Below, piece by piece: positions 1 through 8,112 of a stretch of DNA of 64,000 bases. The DNA is taken from assembly GCF_000270285.1 (NCBI RefSeq), contig NC_015738.1, positions 2,914,001 to 2,978,000 of the forward strand. Reading direction: 5' to 3'. Numbering within the stretch: position 1 is the first letter of the stretch; each line of letters starts with the position of its first letter. The DNA comes from Eggerthella sp. YY7918. Its GTDB lineage: Bacteria > Actinomycetota > Coriobacteriia > Coriobacteriales > Eggerthellaceae. The translations under genes were made by a program, and so were the position numbers. The notes under the pieces were generated by a model. That model made no database searches and had not been told where the DNA came from. It worked only from the letters and a program-made list of their open reading frames with translations.

Positions 1-1
1 C

Positions 2-268
2 ACGCTTGTTTCGCTTGAGGAAGCAGCGGCTGAGGCTGAGGCTGGCGCGGATGCGGGAGCCGACGGCGCAGGCGCGGCCGGTAGCAAGGCTGGCGCGGCC
101 GGTAGCGCGGATGCCGGGGTGACCGTGTATCGGGTGGAGCGAACGGTGAGCGACCACGCCGAAACGGCGGGTACACTGTATGAGGCTCACATTCAGGTGT
201 CGAGCGACGGCGAGATTTTGTACGAATTGGATGCCGCTCGCTATGTTTCCGAGGGGGTCGCACGATGA
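2..268 (+). CDS. C-terminal part of a type IV pilus-cluster protein (partial)
   Basis: An open frame enters the window from the left and ends in TGA at 266-268. The visible 88 residues contain an Ala/Gly-rich low-complexity stretch (AGADAGADGAGAAGS-like) followed by a compact C-terminus. The stop overlaps the start of the next gene in an ATGA arrangement, so the two are translationally coupled. The family cannot be named from this fragment. Position just upstream of a single-pass protein and pilT suggests a pilus assembly or minor-pilin role, which is inference from context. Confidence 0.6.
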   Translation, partial: TLVSLEEAAAEAEAGADAGADGAGAAGSKAGAAGSADAGVTVYRVERTVSDHAETAGTLYEAHIQVSSDGEILYELDAARYVSEGVAR

Positions 269-732
269 GCGCGCGGACAAAAGGATCGGTGCGCATCGGG
301 CCTATCAGCCTGTTCACGCTTGTGATTGTGCTGTGTTTGGCAGTGCTAGGCGTGCTGGCGATCACAACCGCACAAGCCACCTTTGCCGCCGCCGAAAAGC
401 AGGCAGTTTTTACCGATGACACCTATGCGAACGAATCGGCCGCACAACGATTTGTGGCCGAGGTCGATACCGCGCTTGCTCCCGTTCGCGAACGTGGCGG
501 CACCTTGGATGAGGCACTGGCAGCCGTTGAGCGCGTCTTGCCCGAGAATGCCACGCTGGAGGAAACGACCGTTGCAGCCACCTTCTCGGCCGAAAGCGGA
601 CGAACCCTTTCCGTGGAACTGGTTATCAATGCGGATGCAACGTATGACATAGCACTTTGGAAAGCACTGACGGAATGGACGGATGTCAGCTCTGGCGAGA
701 CCCTGTGGTCGGGCGCCTCGCGGACACGATAG
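265..732 (+). CDS. Single-pass membrane protein of the type IV pilus cluster
   Basis: A 155-residue protein with a short basic N-terminus, one hydrophobic segment at about residues 13-36 and an extracytoplasmic domain with no motif I recognise. The start overlaps the previous stop by 4 bp (ATGA), and pilT begins 8 bp after its stop, so all three are probably one operon. The layout (N-terminal anchor, small periplasm-side domain) fits a minor pilin-like or pilus-assembly accessory protein, but no prepilin peptidase site is clear. Function is inferred from neighbours only. Confidence 0.7.
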   Translation: MSARTKGSVRIGPISLFTLVIVLCLAVLGVLAITTAQATFAAAEKQAVFTDDTYANESAAQRFVAEVDTALAPVRERGGTLDEALAAVERVLPENATLEETTVAATFSAESGRTLSVELVINADATYDIALWKALTEWTDVSSGETLWSGASRTR

Positions 733-740
733 GAGACACG

Positions 741-1814
741 ATGAAACTTGAACAGCTTTTGCAAGAGATGGTGGACGCGAAGGCCTCTGATGTCTTCATC
801 ATCGCAGGTTTGCCTCTGACATACGAGGTAAGCGGTCAGCAGGTGCGCCTGAACACGCCCCCGTTCAAGCCGGAGGATACCGACTCGTTTGTACGCGCCA
901 TCTACGCGGCATCCGGTCGCAGCATGGATGCTTTTGTGGCCAATGGCAACCACGACGACGACTTCTCGTTTGCGCTGCCGGGCATCGGACGATTCCGCGC
1001 CAACATCTTCCGCCAGCGCGGTTCGTTCGGCGCAGTCATTCGCGTTATTCCGTTTGGGCTTCCCAGTGCCGAAGATTTCAACATTCCTGACGAGGTGCTG
1101 CGCTTGAGCTCGTTCCAAAAAGGCTTGGTGCTGGTCACCGGCCCTGCGGGCGCAGGCAAGTCGACAACGCTTGCGTGCATTATCGATCGGCTGAACCACG
1201 AACGCACCGGCCATATCATTACGATGGAAGACCCCATCGAATACGTGCACAAGCACGGAACCTGCATTGTTACCCAGCGTGAGGTGCCCACCGACGTTGC
1301 CAGCTACGGCGAAGCACTGCGCTCGGCCATGCGCGAAGCGCCCGACGTTATCCTTCTGGGCGAGATGCGCGACTACGACACCATCAGCACCGCGGTGACC
1401 GCCGCTGAGATGGCGCAGCTGCTGTTCAGCACACTGCACACCACGGGCGCGGCCAGCACGGTCGACCGTATTATCGATGCCTTCCCCGCCTCGCAGCAGC
1501 GCCAGATTCGCATCCAGCTGTCCATGGTGTTGCAGGCCATCGTAAGCCAGCAGCTTGTGCCCGCCATCGACGGTGGCGCGGTGCCGGCTTTCGAGATCAT
1601 GTTTGTGAATACCGCCATTCGCAACCTCATCCGCGAGGAGAAGACGCACCAGATTGACAGCGTCATTGCCGCGGGCGGAGTCGAAGGCATGCGCACGATG
1701 GATCAGAGCCTGTTTGATCTGGTGAAAGCAGGAAAAATTACCAAAGAGATGGCCGTGCAGTACGGCATCCACCAGGAAGCCCTGGAGAAACGCTTCGAGA
1801 TAGAGGGGCTGTAG
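741..1814 (+). CDS. pilT: Type IV pilus twitching motility ATPase PilT
   Basis: Cytoplasmic hexameric ATPase that powers pilus retraction. The 357-residue protein has the N-terminal PAS-like domain (about 1-110), Walker A GPAGAGKST at about 134-142, an Asp box (EDPIEYVH), Walker B VILLGEMRD and the His box FSTLHTTGA. Length matches PilT (about 350 residues). The ATG at 741 is preferred over an upstream in-frame ATG because AGGAG lies at 731-735. It closes a rightward operon with the two preceding genes. No pilB or pilC is visible, so the rest of the pilus locus must lie left of the window. Confidence 0.93.
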   Translation: MKLEQLLQEMVDAKASDVFIIAGLPLTYEVSGQQVRLNTPPFKPEDTDSFVRAIYAASGRSMDAFVANGNHDDDFSFALPGIGRFRANIFRQRGSFGAVIRVIPFGLPSAEDFNIPDEVLRLSSFQKGLVLVTGPAGAGKSTTLACIIDRLNHERTGHIITMEDPIEYVHKHGTCIVTQREVPTDVASYGEALRSAMREAPDVILLGEMRDYDTISTAVTAAEMAQLLFSTLHTTGAASTVDRIIDAFPASQQRQIRIQLSMVLQAIVSQQLVPAIDGGAVPAFEIMFVNTAIRNLIREEKTHQIDSVIAAGGVEGMRTMDQSLFDLVKAGKITKEMAVQYGIHQEALEKRFEIEGL

Positions 1815-1823
1815 TCGCGCGGC

Positions 1824-1985
1824 ACAGGTTGGCGTAGTAAGTCAGCGAGAAGGCTTGAGGTGTTCGAGATTGCCCCGTTTCGCGGCCGCGCGTGCTTCGC
1901 ACGTAAGGGCAAGCGAAAAAGGGGCGAGATCGAATGCCTCAAGCCTTCGCAGTGTCGGCGGGTTACGTCGTTCGTTAGAACGACG
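1824..1985. repeat. Two-hairpin dispersed element, copy 1
   Basis: Conserved left linker (ACAGGTTGGCG...TCAGCGAG, 1824-1849), then an 11-bp perfect stem (AAGGCTTGAGG at 1850-1860 with CCTCAAGCCTT at 1937-1947) enclosing a further paired region with a GCGTGCTTCGCACGT apex. A second linker CGCAGTGTCG (1948-1957) follows, then a second 8-bp hairpin (CGTCGTTC 1966-1973 with GAACGACG 1978-1985). Copies 2 and 3 (4745-4910 and 13700-13860) share the linkers while both stems differ in sequence and stay paired. It lies between convergent genes, downstream of the leftward DUF2804 gene. Confidence 0.75.
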
Positions 1986-1995
1986 GAGTTTAAGC

Positions 1996-2023
1996 AAGGT
2001 GATCCGCACATGCGGGTCGCCTT
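1996..2023. terminator. Hairpin between convergent genes, possible terminator
   Basis: AAGGtGAtCCGC pairs with GCGGgTCgCCTT around an ACAT loop, between pilT and the leftward DUF2804 gene. There is no long T run on either side, so intrinsic termination is only likely, not certain. Confidence 0.35.
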
Positions 2024-2031
2024 ACACCTAT

Positions 2032-3117
2032 CTAGTACACATTGTGGATGACTTCGGCGGAGCCGACGAGGTTCGAGACGGCGAAGGGACGGTGGCCGTC
2101 GAGCGTAACCGTGCCGTCGAAGCGACCAAATACCTGATGCTGGTCGGAACGAATCACCTTGTAGTCCATCCAGTCGACGCGATCGAGAATAGGCGTGAAG
2201 GTAAGGTCGAGCCTGCCCTCATCGTCGGTCATATGCCAAGGTTGCATGAGTTCGTAGCGATCGACAGTCTTGGTTGCCTGCGCAGCGTCGGGTTTTTCGG
2301 GAATGCCGAAGTCAACCCGATGAAGCTTGTGCGCCACACCGTCCACAAACAGCATGTTCTCCGATGCAGCCGACGTGTCGCCGAAGCCGTATCCTAGGTT
2401 CAGACCGAAGCGAACGGTGCCGCGTCCTTCCTCGTCGGACGGACCTTGCCATCCCTGCGCCACGGCCCAATACCAGGTGTTGTCGCGCGTCCATACGCCG
2501 CGACCCCAGTCAAGCAGCCCGAACGAGTTGTCGGGGTTGAACCCGTGCACAAGCCGTCCCTTTTTGAAACTGCCGCGTGCACGCATAGCGACGATTTTCT
2601 GGTTGTAATAGAAGGCATGCGGATCTTCTGCCCACGGCGTTGCAATAACCATGGAGTCTTGCGGCTCTTCATCGAGCGTCGCTTCGAATGAAAGATCGTC
2701 ATTGCCGTCGAACCGGGCAAATCGCACCTTCAGATGTCGTTGGCCCTCTTTCACTTCGAAGCGAAACGACACCCGGCTATTCTGGAAGGACGACACGCCC
2801 GCCTCTGAGCTAGCGGGAAGCCCGAAACGCCCAAGCGGCAGCGGCGTGATGGCGCTGGCGGTGTGCGATTCGGCACGGCCGAAGTCCATGATCGATGCCG
2901 AAATGAGGCCTACATACCCCAGGTCGGACAACGTGAGCGCAACCGCGTACTCGTCGTCGTTCACCAGGTAATAGTCCCATTCCTTAATCCGGAAACGAGA
3001 AGCCTTGATGCGCGAGCGATCATAGGTGCGCACGAGAGAGGTTGCCCAGCCGCATTCGGAAAGCACCCCATTCGGATCGTGCAAAGGACCTGCGGTCAAA
3101 CGCGTTTCGACTCCCAT
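2032..3117 (-). CDS. DUF2804 family protein
   Basis: A 361-residue protein of the DUF2804 family, recognised from the start (TAGPLHDPNGVLSECGW) and from segments such as RIKEWDYYLV, VALTLSDLGYVG and the C-terminal WMDYKVIRSDQHQVFGRFDG. Biochemical function is not established; the family looks like a soluble beta-rich protein, and no signal peptide is seen. The ATG at 3115-3117 overlaps the stop of the upstream mscS-like gene in TGATG, so the two are coupled. A longer open frame runs upstream in the same frame but is only a shadow of mscS. Confidence 0.85.
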   Translation of the reverse strand: MGVETRLTAGPLHDPNGVLSECGWATSLVRTYDRSRIKASRFRIKEWDYYLVNDDEYAVALTLSDLGYVGLISASIMDFGRAESHTASAITPLPLGRFGLPASSEAGVSSFQNSRVSFRFEVKEGQRHLKVRFARFDGNDDLSFEATLDEEPQDSMVIATPWAEDPHAFYYNQKIVAMRARGSFKKGRLVHGFNPDNSFGLLDWGRGVWTRDNTWYWAVAQGWQGPSDEEGRGTVRFGLNLGYGFGDTSAASENMLFVDGVAHKLHRVDFGIPEKPDAAQATKTVDRYELMQPWHMTDDEGRLDLTFTPILDRVDWMDYKVIRSDQHQVFGRFDGTVTLDGHRPFAVSNLVGSAEVIHNVY

Positions 3118-3923
3118 CAGCTTTCCTCCCCTTCCGGCTGATCTTTTGTTGTATGTGTTCGGGTAAGCGGCGCAACCGCCCGCAGCACAGCATCGCCCGC
3201 GCGCGCCGTTGTGCGGCTGTCCGCCATGCGAAACATGATGGTTCCTGCAAAACCGCTTTCCGTGATTGCGGAAAAGGAAACGGCCGGGTCTTTCGTGACC
3301 TTTCCAATACTGCTTGCCGCTTCGCCGGCGGTGCGTTCGATGGCATGCGCCACCTCGTCGAGGCGACTTCCGTCGGTGACCACAACGATAGGCACGCTCA
3401 CCTGGTTCGTGGGCGGCAAATGTACCAGCGCGGTCTTGTTGATGATGGAGTTGGGGATGATGACCTCTTCGCCTTTGGCATTTCTGATGGTGGTGTGGCG
3501 CCAGGTGACGTCTTTCACCACGCCGGTCGACGTGCCCACTTGAATGTTGTCGCCGGGTTTCACAATGCGCATGAGACTGACCTGCAAGCCACCGATCAGG
3601 TTCGATATGGTGTCTTGGAAGCCGAGCGAAATGGCGATGCCGCCGATGCCGAGTGCGGCGATGGCTGCCGTCACATCCACATTGAAGCTGGTAGACAGCA
3701 TGACGCACACGCCGAGTATCCATACCGCGCCGCGCGCGATGTTCACGAAGATGGTGCTGGAGGGCAGGTTCTTTTCCTCGTTGAAGTGCAGAAGGTGACG
3801 CAAAAAGCGCGTGATCAGACGCGCGATGATGGCCGTGATAATCAAGATGACCACAACGGACAGGGCCGTGTTCACCCAGTCGGCGCGTACGAGAGTATCG
3901 ATATGCTGCAGGAGTTCTTCCAT
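3117..3923 (-). CDS. Small-conductance mechanosensitive channel, MscS family
   Basis: A 268-residue membrane protein. The N-terminal half has about three transmembrane segments, the last being Gly/Ala-rich (AAIAALGIGGIAISLGFQD), the typical pore-lining TM3 of MscS. It is followed by the beta domain (VKPGDNIQVG...VVKDVTWRHTTIRNAKGEEVIIPNS) and a C-terminal alpha/beta domain. Such channels open on membrane tension and release solutes on hypo-osmotic shock. Its stop overlaps the DUF2804 start. The C-terminus ends in an acidic tail (KDQPEGEES). Confidence 0.92.
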   Translation of the reverse strand: MEELLQHIDTLVRADWVNTALSVVVILIITAIIARLITRFLRHLLHFNEEKNLPSSTIFVNIARGAVWILGVCVMLSTSFNVDVTAAIAALGIGGIAISLGFQDTISNLIGGLQVSLMRIVKPGDNIQVGTSTGVVKDVTWRHTTIRNAKGEEVIIPNSIINKTALVHLPPTNQVSVPIVVVTDGSRLDEVAHAIERTAGEAASSIGKVTKDPAVSFSAITESGFAGTIMFRMADSRTTARAGDAVLRAVAPLTRTHTTKDQPEGEES

Positions 3924-3993
3924 GACGCTATCCTACCATGTCGCACGCATCGTCGCTACGCGAAGCGCGATCAAAGGCGGTCGGCTGCGCGCA

Positions 3994-4728
3994 TTACCAC
4001 GATGCAGGTTTACCGGGAAGGTAATCCTGAGTTTCCCACAAGACGATGCGACCTGTGCGCTGCGTGGCGGGAACGTCAATCAATCGTTGGTTGGAAGAGC
4101 CGCACCACTTCAAATCGTAGGAGTGCTGCGATTGGACGAAGGGACCGTCCACCAGCACGTCGGTATGTGCGAGCAGATCGCGCACGCCGTCGGGGTCGAG
4201 CAGGTTGCGCGCCCCGTTGGAGGTGGACAGACTGCGCGTTCTGTCGGAGGTGGGCAGGCTGCAAGCGCGCGATGTTTCACGTGAAACATTTTGTGGTACA
4301 GGTGGTTTTTGCGCAGAAGCTTGCTCGGCAAGATCGGGCCGCGCGGCTGACAGTGTTTCACGTGAAACATTTTGAGTTGACGCGGATGATGCTGCTTTCG
4401 CAAGTTGCTCGTAGGTGTAGCCCGAGTACGTCCACACATTCAGTCCCAGCTCGTGTGCGCGGCGAGCCAATTCGGCGCAAGCGGCGGCCTGTTCGAACGG
4501 CTCGCCACCCGAAATAGTGATGCCCTGTGAAAGCTTGTTGGCCGCAATTTCGGCCATAAGGTCGTCGATTGCGCGCACGTTGCCGCCTTCGTGCGGCTGG
4601 CTTTCGGGGTTATGACACCCGGGACACCCATGCGTGCATCCCTGTACGAACACAGCGAAACGCAGCCCCGGCCCATCAACGATGGAATCCGAGGCCGTGC
4701 CGTAAAGACGTAGGGTGGTAGGGGTCAT
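3994..4728 (-). CDS. nrdG: Anaerobic ribonucleoside-triphosphate reductase activating protein, with parS-bearing insertion
   Basis: Radical-SAM activase that installs the glycyl radical on NrdD. The 244-residue protein has the CTHGCPGC cluster motif (CxxxCxxC), GGEP, and the C-terminal DVLVDGPF and GSSNQRLIDVP motifs. The ATG at 4728 is chosen because GGAG lies about 9 bp upstream; an in-frame upstream ATG has no such site. Between SGYTYEQL and DLLAHTDVLVDG there is an extra stretch of roughly 70 residues absent from ordinary NrdG. It contains two copies of NVSRET, the translation of two parS sites, and three degenerate 9-residue repeats. The catalytic core looks intact. It lies downstream of nrdD on the same strand. 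Confidence 0.92.
   Translation of the reverse strand: MTPTTLRLYGTASDSIVDGPGLRFAVFVQGCTHGCPGCHNPESQPHEGGNVRAIDDLMAEIAANKLSQGITISGGEPFEQAAACAELARRAHELGLNVWTYSGYTYEQLAKAASSASTQNVSRETLSAARPDLAEQASAQKPPVPQNVSRETSRACSLPTSDRTRSLSTSNGARNLLDPDGVRDLLAHTDVLVDGPFVQSQHSYDLKWCGSSNQRLIDVPATQRTGRIVLWETQDYLPGKPASW
4273..4288. promoter_or_regulatory. parS: parS site (ParB/Spo0J binding), inside nrdG
   Basis: Perfect 16-bp palindrome TGTTTCACGTGAAACA, the parS consensus bound by ParB. It lies within the nrdG reading frame, where with its flanks it encodes NVSRET. Confidence 0.93.
4354..4369. promoter_or_regulatory. parS: parS site, second copy inside nrdG
   Basis: Perfect TGTTTCACGTGAAACA, 81 bp from the previous site, so it is in the same reading frame and again encodes NVSRET in the NrdG insertion. 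Confidence 0.93.
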
Positions 4729-4744
4729 AGCGTAACTCCAAAAT

Positions 4745-4910
4745 ACAGGTTGGCGTAGTAAGTCAGCGAGGCCGGTTGTGGTGCCCAAGATTCGTGGGAT
4801 GACGAAGGCGAAGCGTACTTTGGTACGTGAGCCTTCGCCATCGCGCGAAGACTGGGTGCCACAACCGGCCGCAGTGTCGACTAGTTTCGACGGCCGTCAG
4901 GCCGGCGAAA
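4745..4910. repeat. Two-hairpin dispersed element, copy 2
   Basis: Left linker at 4745-4770. Stem of 17 bp with 15 pairs (GCCGGTTGTGGTGCCCA 4771-4787 with TGGGTGCCACAACCGGC 4853-4869) enclosing GAAGGCgaaGCGTAC-TTTG-GTACGTgaGCCTTC. Linker CGCAGTGTCG at 4870-4879, then a second hairpin TTTCGACGGCC (4885-4895) with GGCCGGCGAAA (4900-4910). The element fills the gap between nrdD and nrdG, with hairpin 2 only 4 bp past the nrdD stop. Stems share almost no sequence with copy 1, but linkers and layout are the same. Confidence 0.78.
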
Positions 4911-4914
4911 CAGA

Positions 4915-7242
4915 TTACATACCGTGCTTGACGCGGTCGGCTTCTTCGGCGCGCTTGGCGTCGTTGAAGCGATCGAGGGTACCCACCAGGTAACCGGTGA
5001 TGCGACGGATGCGTTCGAAGGACTGGCCGTGCTCCTCTTCGGTGCGTCCACACTTGGGGCACACGTCGCCGATGATGCCGTTGTAGCCACACACGGGGTC
5101 GCGATCGACCGGGTGGTTCACCGAGCCGTAGCCCATACCGCTGTCCTTCATGTGGCGAATGACCGCTTCGAAGGCTTCGAGGTTTTCGGTCGGGTCGCCG
5201 TCAAGCTCAACGTAGCTGATGTGTCCACCGTTGGTGAGCGCGTGATACGGCGCCTCAATCTCAATCTTCTCGAACGCGCTGATGTCGTGGTACACCGGCA
5301 CATGGAACCCGTTCGTGTAGTAATCGCGGTCGGTGACGCCGGGGATGGAGCCGTAGCGCGCACGATCCATGCGCACGAAGCGACCCGACAGGCCCTCGGC
5401 AGGCGTGGCGATGAGCGTGTAGTTCATGCCGCGCTCTCGGGAAATCTGGTCCACGTAGTTGCGCATGTGGCCGACAATCTCAAGTCCGAGATTTTGCGAT
5501 GCCTTCGACTGGCCGTGATGCTGGCCGGTCAGCGCCACAAGGCACTCGGCCAAGCCGATGAAGCCCGTGGTCAGCGTGCCATGCTTCAGCACTTCGCGCT
5601 GCTCATCGGTGGACCTAAGCTTTTCGGAATCGATCCATACGCCCTGGCCCATAAGGAACGGCGCGTTGTACACCTTCTTGCGTGCCTGGATTTCGAAGCG
5701 CTCGTCAAGCTGCCCCACCACAAGCGCGAGCTTCGCGTCAAGCAGATCGAAGAACAGGTCGAGGTCGCCCTTGGCGCGGATGGCCAGACGCGGCAGATTG
5801 ATCGACGTGAACGAAAGGTTTCCGCGACCAGGCGTAACTTCGCGATCGGGATCGAACACGTTACCCATCACGCGCGTGCGACACCCCATGTAGGCAATTT
5901 CCGTTTCCGGTGTACCCTTGTAGTACTGCGCATTGAACGGTGCATCAAGGAAGCTGAAGTTGGGGAACAAACGCTTCGCCGAGCAATGCATGGCCAACTT
6001 GAACAGGTCGTAGTTCGGATCCTCGGGGTTGTAGTTCACGCCTTCCTTCACGCGGAAGATCTGCACGGGGAAGATGGGCGTCTCGCCGGAACCGAGGCCC
6101 TCTTCGGTGGCCAGCAGCATGTTCTTGATGACCATGCGGCCTTCGGGGCTGGTGTCCATGCCGTAGTTGATGGAACTGAACGGCGTTTGCGCTCCAGCGC
6201 GGGAATGCATGGTGTTCAGGTTGTGCACGAGCGCTTCCATAGCCTGGAACGTCGTGCGGTCAGTGTCGGCCGTGGCGTTCTTCACCGCATAGGCAAGCGC
6301 CTTATCGGCCACTGCTTCGGACACGCCGGCCGCAATGACGGCATCGCGCACGGCTGCTTCGAAGGCTTCGTCCCTATTGAGACTCGCCCACGTGTTTGTT
6401 TCGCCTTCAATGCGCGCGAGCGTATCCTGCGCGAAGGCGCGCGCGTCGGCTATCGCGTCGTCAGCCAGTAGGTCGAGCGCTTCAGCCAGGTGCTTCTTAT
6501 ACAGGCGGCGATACGTCTTCTTCACGCCTTCGGCCAGACCGTAGTCGAAGTCGCAGATAGCCTGCCCGCCGTGCTGGTCGTTTTGGTTGGACTGGATGGC
6601 TATGCAGGCAAGCGCTGCATAGCTGGCGATGTCGTTGGGCTCGCGCAGCACGCCGTGGCCCGTGGAGAAACCGCCTTTGAACAGCTTCGACAGCTGAATC
6701 TGGCAGCACGTGGTGGTGAGCGTGTAGAAGTCCATGTCGTGGATGTGGATGTCGCCTTCGCGATGGGCACGCGCGAACTTCGGATCGATGACGCACATCT
6801 CGTAGAACTGCTTCGCCGATTCGCTGCCGTACTTGAGCATGGTGCCCATAGCGGTGTCGGCGTCGATGTTGGCGTTTTCGCGCTTCATGTCCGAGTCGCT
6901 GGCCTTGGAGAACGTGATGTCCTTGAGCGTTTGGATGAGGCGGCTGTTCACATCGCGGGCGCGGCTGCGCTCGGCGCGATAGAGGATGTAGGATTTGGCC
7001 GTTTGCACGAAGCCGGACTCGATGAGCGTTTCTTCCACGAGGTCTTGCACACCCTCGACGGTTGGTATGCCTTCGATAGCACCGTTCTCAAGCTTTTCCA
7101 CGACCTTCTGCGCGATGTCGTCGGCAGCTGCGCGATCCTGCATGGCACCGCATGCCTGAAACGCCTTTTCTACCGCCTCGGCAATCTTGCTTTCGTTGAA
7201 TTCTGCGGTGCGCCCGTCGCGCTTGATGATGGTCGTGACCAT
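4915..7242 (-). CDS. nrdD: Anaerobic (class III) ribonucleoside-triphosphate reductase
   Basis: Glycyl-radical enzyme that makes deoxyribonucleoside triphosphates without oxygen. The 775-residue protein has an N-terminal ATP-cone (IIKRDGRTAEFNESKI), the catalytic barrel, and the C-terminal glycyl radical motif (VCGYNG) next to the zinc site CPKCG, all expected for NrdD. The ATG at 7242 is chosen because it starts the ATP-cone and has GAGGAAAACGCAGT upstream; the frame stays open further upstream without a ribosome site. Tandem NrdR boxes lie about 110-160 bp upstream. nrdG follows after the two-hairpin element. Confidence 0.96.
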   Translation of the reverse strand: MVTTIIKRDGRTAEFNESKIAEAVEKAFQACGAMQDRAAADDIAQKVVEKLENGAIEGIPTVEGVQDLVEETLIESGFVQTAKSYILYRAERSRARDVNSRLIQTLKDITFSKASDSDMKRENANIDADTAMGTMLKYGSESAKQFYEMCVIDPKFARAHREGDIHIHDMDFYTLTTTCCQIQLSKLFKGGFSTGHGVLREPNDIASYAALACIAIQSNQNDQHGGQAICDFDYGLAEGVKKTYRRLYKKHLAEALDLLADDAIADARAFAQDTLARIEGETNTWASLNRDEAFEAAVRDAVIAAGVSEAVADKALAYAVKNATADTDRTTFQAMEALVHNLNTMHSRAGAQTPFSSINYGMDTSPEGRMVIKNMLLATEEGLGSGETPIFPVQIFRVKEGVNYNPEDPNYDLFKLAMHCSAKRLFPNFSFLDAPFNAQYYKGTPETEIAYMGCRTRVMGNVFDPDREVTPGRGNLSFTSINLPRLAIRAKGDLDLFFDLLDAKLALVVGQLDERFEIQARKKVYNAPFLMGQGVWIDSEKLRSTDEQREVLKHGTLTTGFIGLAECLVALTGQHHGQSKASQNLGLEIVGHMRNYVDQISRERGMNYTLIATPAEGLSGRFVRMDRARYGSIPGVTDRDYYTNGFHVPVYHDISAFEKIEIEAPYHALTNGGHISYVELDGDPTENLEAFEAVIRHMKDSGMGYGSVNHPVDRDPVCGYNGIIGDVCPKCGRTEEEHGQSFERIRRITGYLVGTLDRFNDAKRAEEADRVKHGM

Positions 7243-7348
7243 ACTGCGTTTTCCTCTCTGTTTGGATCGATCACTCGTATGCGCTTTTCCCATACGAACA
7301 GTGGATTTGCCGCGGTTATACCCCAAGTTTCCACCGTGTTTAATCCTA

Positions 7349-7357
7349 TTATCCACA
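7349..7357 (+). promoter_or_regulatory. Consensus DnaA box overlapping an NrdR box
   Basis: TTATCCACA is the perfect DnaA box. It overlaps the first NrdR box (7353-7368) in the nrdD promoter region. A single nonamer can occur by chance, but DnaA control of ribonucleotide reductase genes is known in other bacteria. Confidence 0.5.
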
Positions 7358-7368
7358 ATATATTGTGG
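7353..7368. promoter_or_regulatory. NrdR box 1
   Basis: The perfect palindrome CCACAATATATTGTGG matches the NrdR repressor consensus (ACACwATATATwGTGT-like) and lies upstream of nrdD. A second, weaker box starts exactly 31 bp away, the three-helical-turn spacing typical of NrdR. Confidence 0.82.
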
Positions 7369-7383
7369 TCTATAGGTCTGTGC

Positions 7384-7399
7384 GTGTTGATATATGGTA
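7384..7399. promoter_or_regulatory. NrdR box 2
   Basis: GTGTTGATATATGGTA is an imperfect version of the NrdR palindrome, 31 bp from box 1. The pair indicates repression of nrdD-nrdG by ATP/dATP-bound NrdR. No nrdR gene is in the window. Confidence 0.72.
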
Positions 7400-7562
7400 C
7401 CCGGCAGAGAAACGAAAAACAAGGGTGTAAATTGTTACAATTTTAGTTTCATACGAGAACTACACGGAAAAGGTGCACGGACGAGATACACGTTCACCGA
7501 TATTCCATATACCGAAACATACGGGCATGAAGCATGCGACAGGCGGAAAGCACAAGCGAGAG

Positions 7563-7630
7563 GGCGTCGGTTCGCATGGCAGCAAGCGAAAAGCAAACAC
7601 ACAAGAGAAGAGGCGTCGGTTCGCATGGCA
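7563..7630. repeat. 19-bp direct repeat, two copies
   Basis: GGCGTCGGTTCGCATGGCA occurs at 7563-7581 and 7612-7630 with a 49-bp period, in the roughly 590-bp gap between nrdD and the next gene. Apart from the NrdR boxes, this repeat and two parS sites I see nothing else in that gap; the small open frames there have no ribosome sites. Confidence 0.7.
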
Positions 7631-7723
7631 AATGAGGGACTGGAAGCTGGAGGCGTTTTACGTGCGGACATCCAAAGGCGAAAGCGGAGAACGAGGGAAA
7701 GATTGAAGTTCGAAGGGACGAAA

Positions 7724-7739
7724 TGTTTCACGTGAAACA
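7724..7739. promoter_or_regulatory. parS: parS site
   Basis: Perfect TGTTTCACGTGAAACA in the intergenic region upstream of nrdD, 46 bp from the next copy. Confidence 0.94.
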
Positions 7740-7769
7740 TTTGTTCTCGTAGCGCGCCTGTGCAGCGAA

Positions 7770-7785
7770 TGTTTCACGTGAAACA
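7770..7785. promoter_or_regulatory. parS: parS site
   Basis: Perfect TGTTTCACGTGAAACA, flanked by an extended palindrome (CGAA...TTCG), near the 3' end of the small gene at 7835. Confidence 0.94.
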
Positions 7786-7834
7786 TTCGTTCGGTGCCTG
7801 GCACTATGAGCGGCGCAAAGCGTATGGAAAAAGT

Positions 7835-8110
7835 TTACTGCACGGTGCCGTAAACTTGCCCCCAAGCGTGGCCACCAATAGCGGAGTTCAACTGGTCGCA
7901 GAGGCGCTGACGCGTGTAGTTGCCCGGCGGCAGCAGATTGATGATTTCCATGAGGTCGTCGGGCAGGTCGCTCGCTTCGGCAGCCATGACCACGTCAAGC
8001 CGTCGCACGGCATCCTTCTTCCCAAGGTTGGTGTAGAGAGAATCGACGACATCTTGCAACGCCCCGTAATAGGGACTAGGTTCTCTGTTGGACGGCGAAA
8101 CGCGAGCCAT
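7835..8110 (-). CDS. Conserved small protein of unknown function
   Basis: A 91-residue soluble protein with no recognised motif; predicted mostly helical, with LDVVMAAEASDLPDDLMEIINLLPPGNYTRQRLCDQLN in the centre. GAGGTG in the last codons of the upstream gene provides a ribosome site 8 bp before the ATG at 8110, and only 2 bp separate the two genes, so they form one leftward operon. The last residues (GHAWGQVYGTVQ) are Gly-rich. Function may be tied to the methyltransferase-like neighbour, which is inference. Confidence 0.75.
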   Translation of the reverse strand: MARVSPSNREPSPYYGALQDVVDSLYTNLGKKDAVRRLDVVMAAEASDLPDDLMEIINLLPPGNYTRQRLCDQLNSAIGGHAWGQVYGTVQ

Positions 8111-8112
8111 GG

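Noticed and set aside
423-1772. Long minus-strand open frame opposite pilT
   Set aside because: Shadow of the high-GC pilT codons; no ribosome site and low-complexity, His/Arg-rich translation.
3042-4517. Long plus-strand frame opposite mscS and nrdG
   Set aside because: Opposes two clearly recognised genes; the translation has no family features.
4924-6471. 515-residue plus-strand frame opposite nrdD
   Set aside because: Antisense shadow of nrdD; no start signals.
7473-7740. Small open frames in the nrdD upstream region
   Set aside because: No ribosome sites, composition unlike neighbours, and they overlap parS and the 19-bp direct repeat.
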